Positions 28,090 through 37,302 of a stretch of DNA of 64,000 bases are shown here, piece by piece. Origin of the DNA: Hyphomonas sp. Mor2 (GTDB taxonomy: Bacteria > Pseudomonadota > Alphaproteobacteria > Caulobacterales > Hyphomonadaceae); contig NZ_CP017718.1 of the NCBI RefSeq assembly GCF_001854405.1, positions 868,001-932,000 of the forward strand, in the 5' to 3' direction. The first letter of the stretch is position 1. Every line of letters begins with the position of its first letter. The notes below the pieces were generated by a model. The model saw only the letters and a program-made list of their open reading frames with translations. It was not told where the DNA came from and ran no database searches. The position numbers were made by a program, and so were the translations under genes.

Positions 28090-29331
28090 CTACTCTATGA
28101 TTTCGATGTGCGGGACGGCCGTAACGAACCGCGTGCCCTGGCGGCGAAGGTCGGCCAGTTGTGACACCACTTCATCGCGAATGTTCCATGGCAGGATAAG
28201 AATGTCATCCGGTCGCTTCTCGTAGAGTTTCTCGACAGGGTGAACCGGGATCCGGCTTCCAGGCAGCAAGGTATTTTGCTTGGCCGGGTTTTTGTCGACC
28301 ACGTAGGCGATCAGATCGGAATTGATATCGCTGTAGTTCAGCAGCGTGTTGCCTTTCGCAGCAGCGCCATATCCCACGACCGTCCGACCGGCGGCTTTGG
28401 CTTCCTTGAGATAGTCGAGCAAGCCATCCCGCAGAGTCTCGACCCGTGTTTCAAAGCCCAGATACCCCTCGAGTGAGTCCAGCTTCGCCGCTGCTTCCTT
28501 CTCGCGGACGACGCCGACGCCATCTGTAAGCTTGTGTGAAGCCCCTTCCAGACAGGCATAGACTCTCAGCGACCCGCCATGTGTCGGGATCTCTTCGACA
28601 TCAAAAATCCGTAGCCCGTTATCGCGGAAGATCCTCTCGACTGCGACCAGAGAAAGATAGGTGTAGTGTTCGTGATAAATCGTATCGAACTGGACGAGAT
28701 TGATCAGATTCAGGAGATGCGGAAACTCTACGGTATAGACCCCCTCATCGCTGAGCAGAGACGCCACGCCGGAGACAAAGTTCCCGATGTCCGGCACGTG
28801 CGCCAGGACATTCGCCGAGCAGATCAGATCTGGCTTAACGCCTTCACTGCGCAGCTGTTTGGCGAACGCATCGCCGAAGAATTCGATGCGTGTATCGATG
28901 CCTTTTTCTCGGGCCACCTTCGCCACACTCGCGCTCGGTTCGACGCCGAGCACGCGAATGCCTTTCTCGAGAAAATACTGCAGCAGATATCCGTCATTCG
29001 ATGCGATTTCGACGACGGTGGAGTCCTGGTTCAGACCGAACCGTGCGCTGCTAGTGTCGGCAAACGCCTTGCAGTGCTCCAGCCAGCTTTGAGAGAAGGA
29101 AGAGAAATAGGCATAGTCCTGATGAAAGTGTTCGTCCGCCGGAACCACGTCATCAACCTGTACCAGGAAGCAGGATCCACACACCCGGGCGTGCAGCGGA
29201 TACATATTGTCCGGGGTCTCTGCGCGTTCCAGTGGCACATAGGAGTTTGACAGCGGCGACAAGCCGAGATCGACCAGCGTGGCCGTAAGCGGGGTGCCAC
29301 AATACAGGCACTTGGGAGACGATTGGGTCAT
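28090..29331 (-). CDS. SAM-dependent sugar C-methyltransferase
   Basis: A 413-residue enzyme with the three-part layout of NovU/TylC3/TcaB9-like sugar C-methyltransferases: an N-terminal zinc site (CLYCGTPL and later CGSCFLVQVDD), a Rossmann SAM domain (VVEIASNDGYLLQYFLEKG) and a C-terminal domain with VGYGAAAKGNTLLNY. The conserved TIYHEHYTYLSL region contains the proposed catalytic Tyr/His/Glu. The start is moved to the ATG at 29331, 7 nt after AGGA and 1 nt after the RfbG stop. It would add a methyl group to a CDP-4-keto-6-deoxyhexose. Confidence 0.88.
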   Translation of the reverse strand: MTQSSPKCLYCGTPLTATLVDLGLSPLSNSYVPLERAETPDNMYPLHARVCGSCFLVQVDDVVPADEHFHQDYAYFSSFSQSWLEHCKAFADTSSARFGLNQDSTVVEIASNDGYLLQYFLEKGIRVLGVEPSASVAKVAREKGIDTRIEFFGDAFAKQLRSEGVKPDLICSANVLAHVPDIGNFVSGVASLLSDEGVYTVEFPHLLNLINLVQFDTIYHEHYTYLSLVAVERIFRDNGLRIFDVEEIPTHGGSLRVYACLEGASHKLTDGVGVVREKEAAAKLDSLEGYLGFETRVETLRDGLLDYLKEAKAAGRTVVGYGAAAKGNTLLNYSDINSDLIAYVVDKNPAKQNTLLPGSRIPVHPVEKLYEKRPDDILILPWNIRDEVVSQLADLRRQGTRFVTAVPHIEIIE

Positions 29332-29332
29332 C

Positions 29333-30418
29333 TTATTGTCCTGAGCTGGCGTGATAACCATGGATTTGTTGTTCGGTGATCGAGCGAACTGGCTCGCCTT
29401 TGGCCCAACGCGCATACCATTCTGCAGTCAGAGCGACGGTTTGATCAAAATCGAGAACCGGGTGCCAGTCCAATTCGGACGTTGCTTTGGAGGCGTCCAG
29501 ACGCAGAAACTTCGCTTCATGCGGGGCATTGGGGTTGGCTTGGACGACAAGCTCTCCTGTGCCGAGTGCGCTGACCAGGTTTTCCGCCAGATTCAGCACC
29601 GGCTGCTCGCTTACGGTCCCAGGGCCGAAGTTCCAGCCATCTGAATAGTCAGCGCTGGCCTCGCAGAGCTTTTCAGCCAGCAGCACATAACCGCACAGGG
29701 GTTCGAGCACATGTTGCCAGGGTCGGATTGAAGCTGGGGAGCGAATAATGGCTTTCTTATCAGGGCCGAGGCAGCCGCGAATAATGTCTGGGATGATGCG
29801 ATTGTCTGACCAGTCGCCGCCGCCGATCACGTTCCCAGCCCGAACCGTGGCTATTTGTGCCGGGTGTCCGTCCGCGACATGGGGCTGGAAGAAACTCATG
29901 CGCATCGAAGCGGCCGTGATCTCGGCGCAGCCTTTCGAGGCGGAGTAGGGGTCACGCCCCCCGAACCGATCTTCCTCGGTAAAGGGCTTATCGAGTTCCT
30001 GATTGTCATAGCACTTGTCTGACGTTGCAATGACGACCGCTGAGATACATGCGTGACGGCGCACCACGTCCAGAAGCGACACAATGCCGAGGACATTGCT
30101 GGCAAACGTCTCGATCGGATTATCGTATGACCGCAAAACCAGGGACTGGGCCGCGAGATGAAAGATCACCTCCGGCTGGAATTGCTCGAAAATCTGGTGC
30201 AGCTTGGCGGTATCATTGATATCGCCAATGACGGATTGCACGCGATCCTCAATGTCCAGGTCGACCCATAAATTGCGTTCACCTTCCGGTGCCAGCGAGT
30301 ATCCGCAGACCTCTGCGCCCATTGCTGATAGCCAGGTCACCAGCCACGCGCCCTTGAATCCGGTATGCCCGGTGACGAGAACGCGCTTGCCGTGCCAGAA
30401 TTCAGCCGACGGCATCAT
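29333..30418 (-). CDS. rfbG: CDP-glucose 4,6-dehydratase
   Basis: A 361-residue SDR that converts CDP-glucose to CDP-4-keto-6-deoxyglucose. FWHGKRVLVTGHTGFKGAWLVTWL is the near-diagnostic N-terminus of RfbG; the Thr/Tyr-Lys catalytic region is ATSDKCYDN and RDPYSASKGCAE. The start is set at an ATG whose bases overlap the rfbF stop (ATGA); an in-frame ATG 15 nt further upstream (30433) is possible. It follows rfbF and precedes the C-methyltransferase. Confidence 0.93.
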   Translation of the reverse strand: MMPSAEFWHGKRVLVTGHTGFKGAWLVTWLSAMGAEVCGYSLAPEGERNLWVDLDIEDRVQSVIGDINDTAKLHQIFEQFQPEVIFHLAAQSLVLRSYDNPIETFASNVLGIVSLLDVVRRHACISAVVIATSDKCYDNQELDKPFTEEDRFGGRDPYSASKGCAEITAASMRMSFFQPHVADGHPAQIATVRAGNVIGGGDWSDNRIIPDIIRGCLGPDKKAIIRSPASIRPWQHVLEPLCGYVLLAEKLCEASADYSDGWNFGPGTVSEQPVLNLAENLVSALGTGELVVQANPNAPHEAKFLRLDASKATSELDWHPVLDFDQTVALTAEWYARWAKGEPVRSITEQQIHGYHASSGQ

Positions 30419-31188
30419 TTCCAGAGTTTCCACGGCGCCGCGTTATCATCCCAAAGTCCGTTCAGGTAATTGGCGTCCCGCAATGTATCCATGGGCTGCC
30501 AGAATCCGGGGTGTTGGTAAGCCTCAAGCTGGCCCGTTTTCGCCAGGGACGTCAGGGGCTCCTGCTCCCAGATCGTCACATCAGAGGTAATCAGTTTGCC
30601 GACTTCTGGCGACAAGACGAAAAATCCACCATTGATCAATCCGCCTTCGCCGACCGGCTTTTCCAGGAAGTTTGTCACTTGCGTGCCGTCCAGTTCGAGC
30701 TGGCCGAACCGACGGGGCGGTGCCACCGCGGTGACCGTGGCCTGCTTGCCATGCGATTTGTGGAACTCGATCAGTTCCGCAACATTGATGTCGGCAACCC
30801 CGTCCCCATAGGTCATGCAGAACGCGTCCTCGCCTTCCAGATAGGGCATAACCCGACGCAGACGACCGCCGGTCATACTGTCGGCACCTGTATCAATTAG
30901 CGTCACTTTCCAGGGCTCGGCGTGGCTCTGGATAATCTCGTGCTGGCCCGTCGACAGGTCGAACACGGCGTCGCTGACGTGCAAATGGTAGTTGGCGAAG
31001 AATTCCTTGATGACATAGCCCTTGTAGCCGAGGCAGATGATGAAATCCGTGATGCCCCAATGGCTATAGGTTTTCATGATATGCCAGAGGATCGGGCGTC
31101 CACCGATTTGCACCATTGGTTTGGGTATGCGCGAAGTCTCTTCGCTCAGCCGGGTGCCGTAACCCCCCGCCAGTATTACGCATTTCAT
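30415..31188 (-). CDS. rfbF: Glucose-1-phosphate cytidylyltransferase
   Basis: A 257-residue nucleotidyltransferase making CDP-glucose from CTP and glucose-1-phosphate. MKCVILAGGYGTRLSEET is the nucleotide loop with its GGxGTR core, IPKPMVQIGGRPILWHIM and MTYGDGVADIN follow as in RfbF. The open frame extends to 31236 but alignment and the GGGGACT before 31188 support this start. First gene of the five-gene minus-strand operon rfbF-rfbG-methyltransferase-reductase-gtrA. Confidence 0.94.
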   Translation of the reverse strand: MKCVILAGGYGTRLSEETSRIPKPMVQIGGRPILWHIMKTYSHWGITDFIICLGYKGYVIKEFFANYHLHVSDAVFDLSTGQHEIIQSHAEPWKVTLIDTGADSMTGGRLRRVMPYLEGEDAFCMTYGDGVADINVAELIEFHKSHGKQATVTAVAPPRRFGQLELDGTQVTNFLEKPVGEGGLINGGFFVLSPEVGKLITSDVTIWEQEPLTSLAKTGQLEAYQHPGFWQPMDTLRDANYLNGLWDDNAAPWKLWK

Positions 31189-31306
31189 AGTCGAGTCCCC
31201 AAGTCTACATTCGTCTACAAGTCCCAGTCCCAGCAAACTTCATGCCTCTTTCAAGGAAGTGGCATATCCCCACTTATCGTTTCGAAGAAGCGGGCGTTTC
31301 CGAGCG

Positions 31307-31318
31307 TTATGATCATAA
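31307..31318. promoter_or_regulatory. Palindrome upstream of rfbF
   Basis: TTATGATCATAA is a perfect 12-bp palindrome about 120 nt upstream of the rfbF start in an A+T-richer stretch. Twelve-base palindromes occur by chance many times in a window this long, so only its position makes it a possible operator. Confidence 0.25.
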
Positions 31319-31459
31319 TCCAACCGCACGCAATACGCGTTCGGCAAGGTCCTCACGTTTTATCGCCTTTCTCAATCCATGGTGTGCTTGACGAATGGTC
31401 AAATGTGAACCCGCAACCAAGCAAATGGTCGCGGATTTGCGTTGAAATTTGACGACTAC

Positions 31460-32836
31460 TTAAGGCGCGCGGGATGAAATCGTGATCAGACCAGCGCCAG
31501 GTATCTCGACGTCCAGCCCGCCTGTCTCATCGGTGGTCAGTGGCGCAGGAAGCTCTTCAGTTTGCCCATCAACGATGGAATAGACCCGGTAGGAGCCGGG
31601 TGGCAGCGCCTGGAGCCTGAGCTGGGCAGCGCGATCCGTCTTGATGACGATTGCCAGAGAGCCGTCTGTGTTTTGAAACGCCAAGGGTTTGGCGACCCGT
31701 CGATTATCTGAATTGGCAGCTATCCGAACGGCGCCGAGCCGCACATCATAAAAATACTGTCGATTGGTGCGTGTATCAGGGCGTGGGGTGAGCGTGACTT
31801 CCCCACCGCCTCGCGTCTCTGAGTCGAATAAACCCGTCACGGCGCGCCCTTGCCACGCCACATTGTTTCCGATTGCCAGGTCTTGGTACAGAAGCTCCGC
31901 GTTACCGCGTCCAAACCAGTATTCCAGCATACTCGCGCCGATATCGTGTTTGTCGGCGAGTTTGGCGATGTTGCGCAGGTTGCGTTCATTTGCGCCTTTG
32001 TATCGGTGATAAGAAAACTCGATCACATGATCCATCGCACCTGGTACTTTCGCGATTTGGTTCATGTACGGCGTCGCATTGCGCATATCGGTGACGGAGG
32101 GGACAATGAACGCTGGTTCGAAACCCGCTTCTTGCAGGCGTGGTGCAGTCGCAACAATCGCCTGACCGATCATTTTTCCGGTCCACATATCGTTTTTCAG
32201 ATCAGGTTCGAGAATGACTTCCCAGCTATCTGGCACGATGCCATATTTTTCCTGCAAATAGAGGTAAGTCGCGAGCACAAACTCGGCATACTCGTCCGGA
32301 TCGTAATGGGCTTCACGGCTATTGATAAAAGCCACATAGCAGATATTGATCCACAGCTTCTCGCCCCGCGCCTCCGATTTCGCCATCATCGGCAGGAGGT
32401 GTTCTTCAACGGTCCAATCGAGTTCCTCGAAGCTGAATCCGTCCCAATTGATCACGTTCGGATCATCATTGTCGTTCTGGACCGGGTACCGATAAGGCTT
32501 CCAATCCTGATAGGAGAGGTCGCCATTGAAGAACCTATTGTTCCAATCGCTATGTGTTTCAGCCCCGGATCGCACCTCAAGGCGCACGCGATTGATGCCG
32601 ACTTCGTTGATCGCGCGATCCAGGACCTGATCATGGAAGCTCGCCCATCGGGGCGCATGCGGCTGGTCGCTCAGCGCGAGGGTGACTTCCCAACCGTTCA
32701 TGGTCTGAAACTGCTCGGACGGATCGATTGCAATAGAGATCGGCTTTGCCTCTACAGGCGCGTGGAGAATGGGCACCGCGAACACGGCCATTAAAACCAG
32801 GGCCACTCCCATTGCGGCGAGGCGTCTAAAACTCAT
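31460..32836 (-). CDS. Secreted clan GH-A glycoside hydrolase (GH30-like)
   Basis: A 458-residue protein with an N-terminal signal peptide (residues 1 to about 30, cut near HAPVEA). EQFQTMNGWEVTLAL resembles the entry strand of GH30 enzymes. Candidate catalytic residues are Glu210 in SWEVILEPD (acid/base) and Glu305 in ASMLEYWFGRG (nucleophile), with spacing typical of clan GH-A, and a C-terminal beta domain follows from about residue 370. It may trim or degrade the exported polymer in the periplasm. GH39/GH5-like assignment remains possible. Confidence 0.65.
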   Translation of the reverse strand: MSFRRLAAMGVALVLMAVFAVPILHAPVEAKPISIAIDPSEQFQTMNGWEVTLALSDQPHAPRWASFHDQVLDRAINEVGINRVRLEVRSGAETHSDWNNRFFNGDLSYQDWKPYRYPVQNDNDDPNVINWDGFSFEELDWTVEEHLLPMMAKSEARGEKLWINICYVAFINSREAHYDPDEYAEFVLATYLYLQEKYGIVPDSWEVILEPDLKNDMWTGKMIGQAIVATAPRLQEAGFEPAFIVPSVTDMRNATPYMNQIAKVPGAMDHVIEFSYHRYKGANERNLRNIAKLADKHDIGASMLEYWFGRGNAELLYQDLAIGNNVAWQGRAVTGLFDSETRGGGEVTLTPRPDTRTNRQYFYDVRLGAVRIAANSDNRRVAKPLAFQNTDGSLAIVIKTDRAAQLRLQALPPGSYRVYSIVDGQTEELPAPLTTDETGGLDVEIPGAGLITISSRAP

Positions 32837-33148
32837 TGCGATTCATCCTATTTCCGGCATCGATATGTCGCTTATGGTGCAAAGATCACGCCGCAGCGCA
32901 ACAACAGAAAGTGATTGGAGATCGCGGCGGCCCTGGAGTAGCGTTTCCGGGCAAAACAAGCGCATCTATGGACAGATCCTTGCGTTCATATGGGCAAACA
33001 CACGTTAGAGGCGAATTTGTTCCGGATTCGTTGGGAATTCCTTTATTAAAATGATGTCAGCTGTTCTCTGAAGACTCGACATAAAAATGACAATCATTAT
33101 CGGGACTTTCTCGGACTGCGCTGATGCGATGAAATAGGGACGAACACC
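32837..33148. other. 312-nt divergent intergenic region with a Fur-like box
   Basis: It lies between the hydrolase gene (minus) and the lipoprotein gene (plus). Besides the Fur-like box at 33083-33101, it has A+T-rich stretches at 33035-33060. A short frame around 32850-33008 has no ribosome-binding site and is rejected. Confidence 0.55.
33083..33101 (+). promoter_or_regulatory. Fur-box-like sequence
   Basis: AAAAATGACAATCATTATC matches the classical 19-bp Fur consensus (GATAATGATAATCATTATC) at 16 of 19 positions, by direct comparison. It ends 47 nt before the ATG of the lipoprotein gene, where it could cover a promoter. Iron control is inferred. Confidence 0.5.
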
Positions 33149-34783
33149 ATGAAGAAATCGATATTATGCACATCTGCGGCACTTGCGCTGATCGTCTCAG
33201 TCGCTGCCTGTTCCGGAGGCGGGTCTTCGACGCCTACGACCACACCACCCGTTGCGTCACCACCTCCGCCGCCTCCGCCACCGCCGCCTCCTCCGCCTCC
33301 ACCTCCGCCGCCAAGCGGCAGCTATTCAGTGACGGTTCTCGGATTGCTGGATCAGACGTCTTCGAACTCCGGCGAGGATTCGTCTCGCAGTGTGGTCTTT
33401 GATTCTACAGGAGCGATGTATGTCAGTGGTGGATACGGAGACCAGGATTTCCCGTTTCCCGACCCGAATGCCTACGATACGACCTTTGCAACCGGTGGAA
33501 CGGCGATAGGTAATGCAGGGCCGCTGGATGCATATGTGGCCAAGTTCGATGCCAACGGTCAGCATCTTTGGACGACGTCGTTTGGCGGTCCAAACTATGA
33601 CCGCGTCTACGCCATGGAAATTGACGAAAGCGGACCCAATCCAGGCGTCATCATTGTCGGGCGCTCCGGACCTGGCATGCCGACGACACCTGGGGTCCTT
33701 CAACCGACTTTTGCCGGCGATAATAACCCGAACAGCCTGTATGGGCAGCAAGACGGGTTCGTCGCAAAGTTCTCGCTCGACGGACGCCGATTGATGTGGT
33801 CGACCTATATTGGCGGGCCGGGGCGAGGGTTTGTCCGCGGGGTGGATGTTGATTCCCAGGGGCGCGCGCATATTGGCTTCATCGCTATTGGAGAGCCCGG
33901 TTATGTAACCGGAAATGCCATTCGCGGCACGCGGCAAGGCAGCGCTGATGCGAATTACATCGTCTTGTCGGAAGATGGATCCAGCGTCGTGTACGGCACC
34001 TATCTGGGGGGCACCAGTCAGACCTATATTGAGCCGATCTCGTCTATTCAGGTGATCGAGAACAATGGAAATTTCGCCGGAACCTATATCAATTTCGTCG
34101 ATAACGCATCGGACGTTCCGACCACACCAAACGCGTTTCAGCCCAATCATGGTGGCGCGGCAGATATCGTCGTCGCCAAACTTAGCAGTACGTTCACTCT
34201 GGACTGGATGACGTATCTAGGCGGCAGCAGATCAGAGTTCATGGAAACACATGGATTGTCGATAGATTCTGCAGGTCGGCCGATCATCGCAGCGGTTACG
34301 GCCTCCAGCAATTATCCAACCACCCCCGGCGCCTATGATCGGACCATGGATGGCCGAACAGATGCGTTCATTTCAATTCTGGCCGCCGACGGACAGAGCA
34401 TGTTTGCCTCTTCTGTTCTGGGCGGATCGGGTGATGACTCATTCGAAGGCGTCGATTTGCTCAGCGATGGGACGATTGTCGTGACCGGAACCACGGCGTC
34501 TTCCAGTGGGCTTCCCGTCTCGTCGGGCGCTTTTCAATCCTTCCTGGGGGGCGGTGAGGATGGACTATATGCGCGATGGTCTGCTGATCTCTCAGATGTG
34601 CTCGAATTCACTTATTTCGGTGGGAACGCAAACGATAGAACCTCGGACATATCGACCTCTGCGACGGATCAGATCGGAATAGCAGGGTTCGCGAGATCTT
34701 CTCCATTCCCCATCGCCAATACAAGCGATTCCACGGCAAACGGTTCGTCTGCCGCGGTTTATGGTTTGATGGAACCCGACTAA
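33149..34783 (+). CDS. SBBP-type repeat lipoprotein with poly-proline linker
   Basis: A 544-residue lipoprotein. The signal peptide ends at the lipobox VAAC with Cys21; Ser22-Gly rather than Asp follows, which fits outer-membrane sorting. Residues 38-55 are 18 consecutive prolines. The rest consists of repeats of about 55-60 residues with patterns like DAYVAKFDANG, WTTSFGG and TYIGG, typical of SBBP beta-propeller proteins of unknown function exposed at the cell surface. A Fur-like box lies upstream. No enzyme motif is seen. Confidence 0.82.
   Translation: MKKSILCTSAALALIVSVAACSGGGSSTPTTTPPVASPPPPPPPPPPPPPPPPPPSGSYSVTVLGLLDQTSSNSGEDSSRSVVFDSTGAMYVSGGYGDQDFPFPDPNAYDTTFATGGTAIGNAGPLDAYVAKFDANGQHLWTTSFGGPNYDRVYAMEIDESGPNPGVIIVGRSGPGMPTTPGVLQPTFAGDNNPNSLYGQQDGFVAKFSLDGRRLMWSTYIGGPGRGFVRGVDVDSQGRAHIGFIAIGEPGYVTGNAIRGTRQGSADANYIVLSEDGSSVVYGTYLGGTSQTYIEPISSIQVIENNGNFAGTYINFVDNASDVPTTPNAFQPNHGGAADIVVAKLSSTFTLDWMTYLGGSRSEFMETHGLSIDSAGRPIIAAVTASSNYPTTPGAYDRTMDGRTDAFISILAADGQSMFASSVLGGSGDDSFEGVDLLSDGTIVVTGTTASSSGLPVSSGAFQSFLGGGEDGLYARWSADLSDVLEFTYFGGNANDRTSDISTSATDQIGIAGFARSSPFPIANTSDSTANGSSAAVYGLMEPD
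33260..33313 (+). repeat. CCN tract encoding 18 prolines
   Basis: Eighteen successive proline codons using CCT, CCG and CCA in irregular order. The tract separates the lipid anchor from the folded domain like a rigid stalk. Triplet slippage could change its length between strains without breaking the frame. Confidence 0.95.
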
Positions 34784-34854
34784 GCGCCATCATAGGAGCT
34801 TCGCGAGATCAGTTTCGAGAATCAACCGCCGCTATCGTCGAGCGGTCGTCGATT

Positions 34855-36033
34855 TCATCCCCGTGGCTTCAGGGCGTTTCGAAACGAGGTCTCGGCGAGT
34901 TGGGCGCCTTTATGCCAGGAGAATTTCTGTGCCTGTTCCAGCGCGTGAGCGCGTTGTTGTGCGCGTAAGTCTGGATCATTCAACAACCGGATCGCCCGGG
35001 CTGCGATGTCGGTCGTTGAGGTGGGATCAAAATAAAGGCCGTTCGTGCCCACCACTTCAGGCAGGCTGCCGCGATCCGAGCACAGGACCGGCGTGCCGCA
35101 GGACATGGCTTCCAGCGCTGGCAATCCGAAACCTTCCCAAAGCGATGGGAAAACCAGCGCGGTCGCCGCGTTCAGCAATTCAGCAAGTTCGGGATCACTG
35201 ATTTCCCCGGTGAACACAATCCGGCCTGAAGCCTTGGCGTCACGGGCGGCGCGATTTTGCAACTCGTCAACATTATCCCAGAACCGTGCGCCGCTGGTGC
35301 GTCCGACAATGGCCAGTCGGGTTTCGGGATGGGCGTCCAATATGGCAGGCATGGCTTCGATCAGGCGCAGGACGTTCTTGTGCCGGTTAAAACCACCCAC
35401 ATAGACGAGCAGGGGTGCGTCCATCGGAATGTCGTAATTAGCGCGACGGGCGGCGAGACGTGCCGGATCATCAATCGGAGCGAAAATCTCGTCGGCCCCT
35501 TCCGTGATCACATCGATGCGTTCAGGCTTGATCTTCAATATATCTGTGAGGTCCTGCGCCGATGCCGCCGAGATCGTCATCACACGGGTGGCTTGGACCT
35601 TGGCAAGCCAGCATTTGGCCTGCCACAGACGGAAATTGAGCTTTGACGGAAAGATCAGGTCGGGAAAACGCTCCGGGATCGTGTCGTGATAGCAGACCAC
35701 GCTTCTGGAGGAACCGAGTTTCGGAAAGTAGGAATAGACTGCGGGATAGAAGAAGACATCCGCTCTCAGCCCCGCCGCGGCGCGTGCCATGGTTAGCAGG
35801 TCAGCGCCGCCGCGCGCCGCTTTGCCCGTCGACGCCTCAGCCATTGACGTATCCGCGCCGGCAATCACGATCTCGACATTATCCGGCACCGCGCGGGTCG
35901 GCGGCTGATCAAACAGCAGCGTATAGCGAAACTCGCTCTCACGTGCCGCCAATGCGGCCACGAGTTCTCGGGTAAATCGTCCGAATCCACGATCATTTTC
36001 CCAGGCGCTGGCATCGATACCGACATGAACCAT
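34855..36033 (-). CDS. GT4 family glycosyltransferase
   Basis: A 392-residue GT-B transferase with VHVGIDASAWENDRGFGRFTREL at the N-terminus (glycine-rich acceptor loop), VYVGGFNRHKNVLRLIEAM opening the donor domain and EGFGLPALE as the E-x7-E motif. The N-terminal pattern is that of mannosyl/rhamnosyl transferases of the WbaZ/WbdA type, but the sugar is not certain. It starts 11 nt after the epimerase gene on the same strand. Confidence 0.9.
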   Translation of the reverse strand: MVHVGIDASAWENDRGFGRFTRELVAALAARESEFRYTLLFDQPPTRAVPDNVEIVIAGADTSMAEASTGKAARGGADLLTMARAAAGLRADVFFYPAVYSYFPKLGSSRSVVCYHDTIPERFPDLIFPSKLNFRLWQAKCWLAKVQATRVMTISAASAQDLTDILKIKPERIDVITEGADEIFAPIDDPARLAARRANYDIPMDAPLLVYVGGFNRHKNVLRLIEAMPAILDAHPETRLAIVGRTSGARFWDNVDELQNRAARDAKASGRIVFTGEISDPELAELLNAATALVFPSLWEGFGLPALEAMSCGTPVLCSDRGSLPEVVGTNGLYFDPTSTTDIAARAIRLLNDPDLRAQQRAHALEQAQKFSWHKGAQLAETSFRNALKPRG

Positions 36034-36044
36034 GATCTGAGTCC

Positions 36045-37136
36045 CTAGCTGGGCGACCTGAAGCGCCGTTCGAGATAGGGGGCGATCGCCGCCAATCCGG
36101 CAGGGAGATCATATCTCGGTTCATATCCGAGGCGCGCTTGCGCCGCATCGATCCTGCAAGTGCCGGTGGCCGTGAAGACTCTAAACAAATGGTGGTCCGG
36201 CCACATCGGACCGGAGGCGCGCTGGCCGAGAATTGCCTTCGCGGTGTTGACCATCCCGTCAAAGGCCGAGTTTCCGATCGCCCGGCGGCCGAACGCACTG
36301 ATCCGCGCGGCGAGGGAAGGGGTGTCCTGTATCTCGGGCTCGGGACCCAGCGCGTCCGCGATTGCAGTCGCGGGTTCGTGTTGTATCTCTCCTCCGACAC
36401 TGGCAGCGTAACCTGACAGCAAGTCGGTCCAGCTCACCGGCGACCGTCCTGAAATCAGAAATCGCTCCCGCCCAAGATCTGGCAGGTTGACGGCATGCAC
36501 CACGGCTTGAGCCACATCATCCACATAGACGGCATTGCACACACCCTCGGGCTCAGGCAGGACCAGGCCGCCGCGCGCCAGATGCTGGGCGAGACCGTCG
36601 GTCCATAAGGCGCTGCCTGCCCCATAAACGAGTGTCGGTTGCAAGATCGCGGCTGGAAGATCCCCTTTCATGAGTGTCTCTTCCATCTCCATCTTCGCGC
36701 GGCGATAGGGGCTGCCCCCGGCTGAACCAATCGGGCTTTCGGCGTCCAGGTCTTCCGTCGGCCAACCATCATAAACCACAATCGAGCTCATATGGACGAT
36801 TCGGCGGATCCTTGCTTGTTGCGCAGCTTCGATCAGCGCTTTGAAGGTTTGCAAATTCGCCTGACCGCTGGCCCGGACGTCATAAGCAAGGTGGACCAGG
36901 GCATCTGTGCTCGCCAGCAAGTCGGCAATCCTCGCAGTCTCCGTCAACGCCGTGACAATCGCGATTGCGCCGGTTTTCGCGATCAGGTTTGCCCCTTGTT
37001 TATTGCGGGCCAGAGCGGTCACTTCTGCGCCGTTTTCGAGCAGGGCGGCGACAACGCGTTGACCGATGAATCCCGACCCGCCGGTCACCACCACGCGCTG
37101 GCCTGCGAGGTCAGAGATGCCCGAAAAGTCTGCCAT
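36045..37136 (-). CDS. NAD-dependent sugar epimerase/dehydratase
   Basis: A 363-residue extended SDR: VVVTGGSGFIGQRVVAALL is the NAD loop, VHMSSIVVYDG and SPYRRAKMEMEE hold the Ser and Tyr-x3-Lys. The open frame extends to 37190; the ATG at 37136 follows GGGGGAC and fits the domain start. It forms a two-gene operon with the GT4 gene and is divergent from the Gfo/Idh-GT fusion. Substrate unknown. Confidence 0.83.
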   Translation of the reverse strand: MADFSGISDLAGQRVVVTGGSGFIGQRVVAALLENGAEVTALARNKQGANLIAKTGAIAIVTALTETARIADLLASTDALVHLAYDVRASGQANLQTFKALIEAAQQARIRRIVHMSSIVVYDGWPTEDLDAESPIGSAGGSPYRRAKMEMEETLMKGDLPAAILQPTLVYGAGSALWTDGLAQHLARGGLVLPEPEGVCNAVYVDDVAQAVVHAVNLPDLGRERFLISGRSPVSWTDLLSGYAASVGGEIQHEPATAIADALGPEPEIQDTPSLAARISAFGRRAIGNSAFDGMVNTAKAILGQRASGPMWPDHHLFRVFTATGTCRIDAAQARLGYEPRYDLPAGLAAIAPYLERRFRSPS

Positions 37137-37302
37137 TTGTCCCCCGGCTGCATGATTTGCCGTCAATAGTGTTCTCGTGAGCGCTTGCAAAAATCAAGCC
37201 TAGCAGCCGGTTCAAGTGCATGTTACTTCGCAGCGCACAATCCCTAAGTTGGCACGTTCTCAGCATGGGGGGCGGGGACAAGCTGGAAATGGGACACAGC
37301 GA

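Noticed and set aside
31850-32794. 314-codon open frame opposite the GH30-like gene
   Set aside because: The other strand has a signal peptide and plausible catalytic residues; this one has none.
33260-33313. CCN repeats considered as a CRISPR-like or tandem repeat array
   Set aside because: There are no spacers and the repeat is a simple codon run inside a gene.
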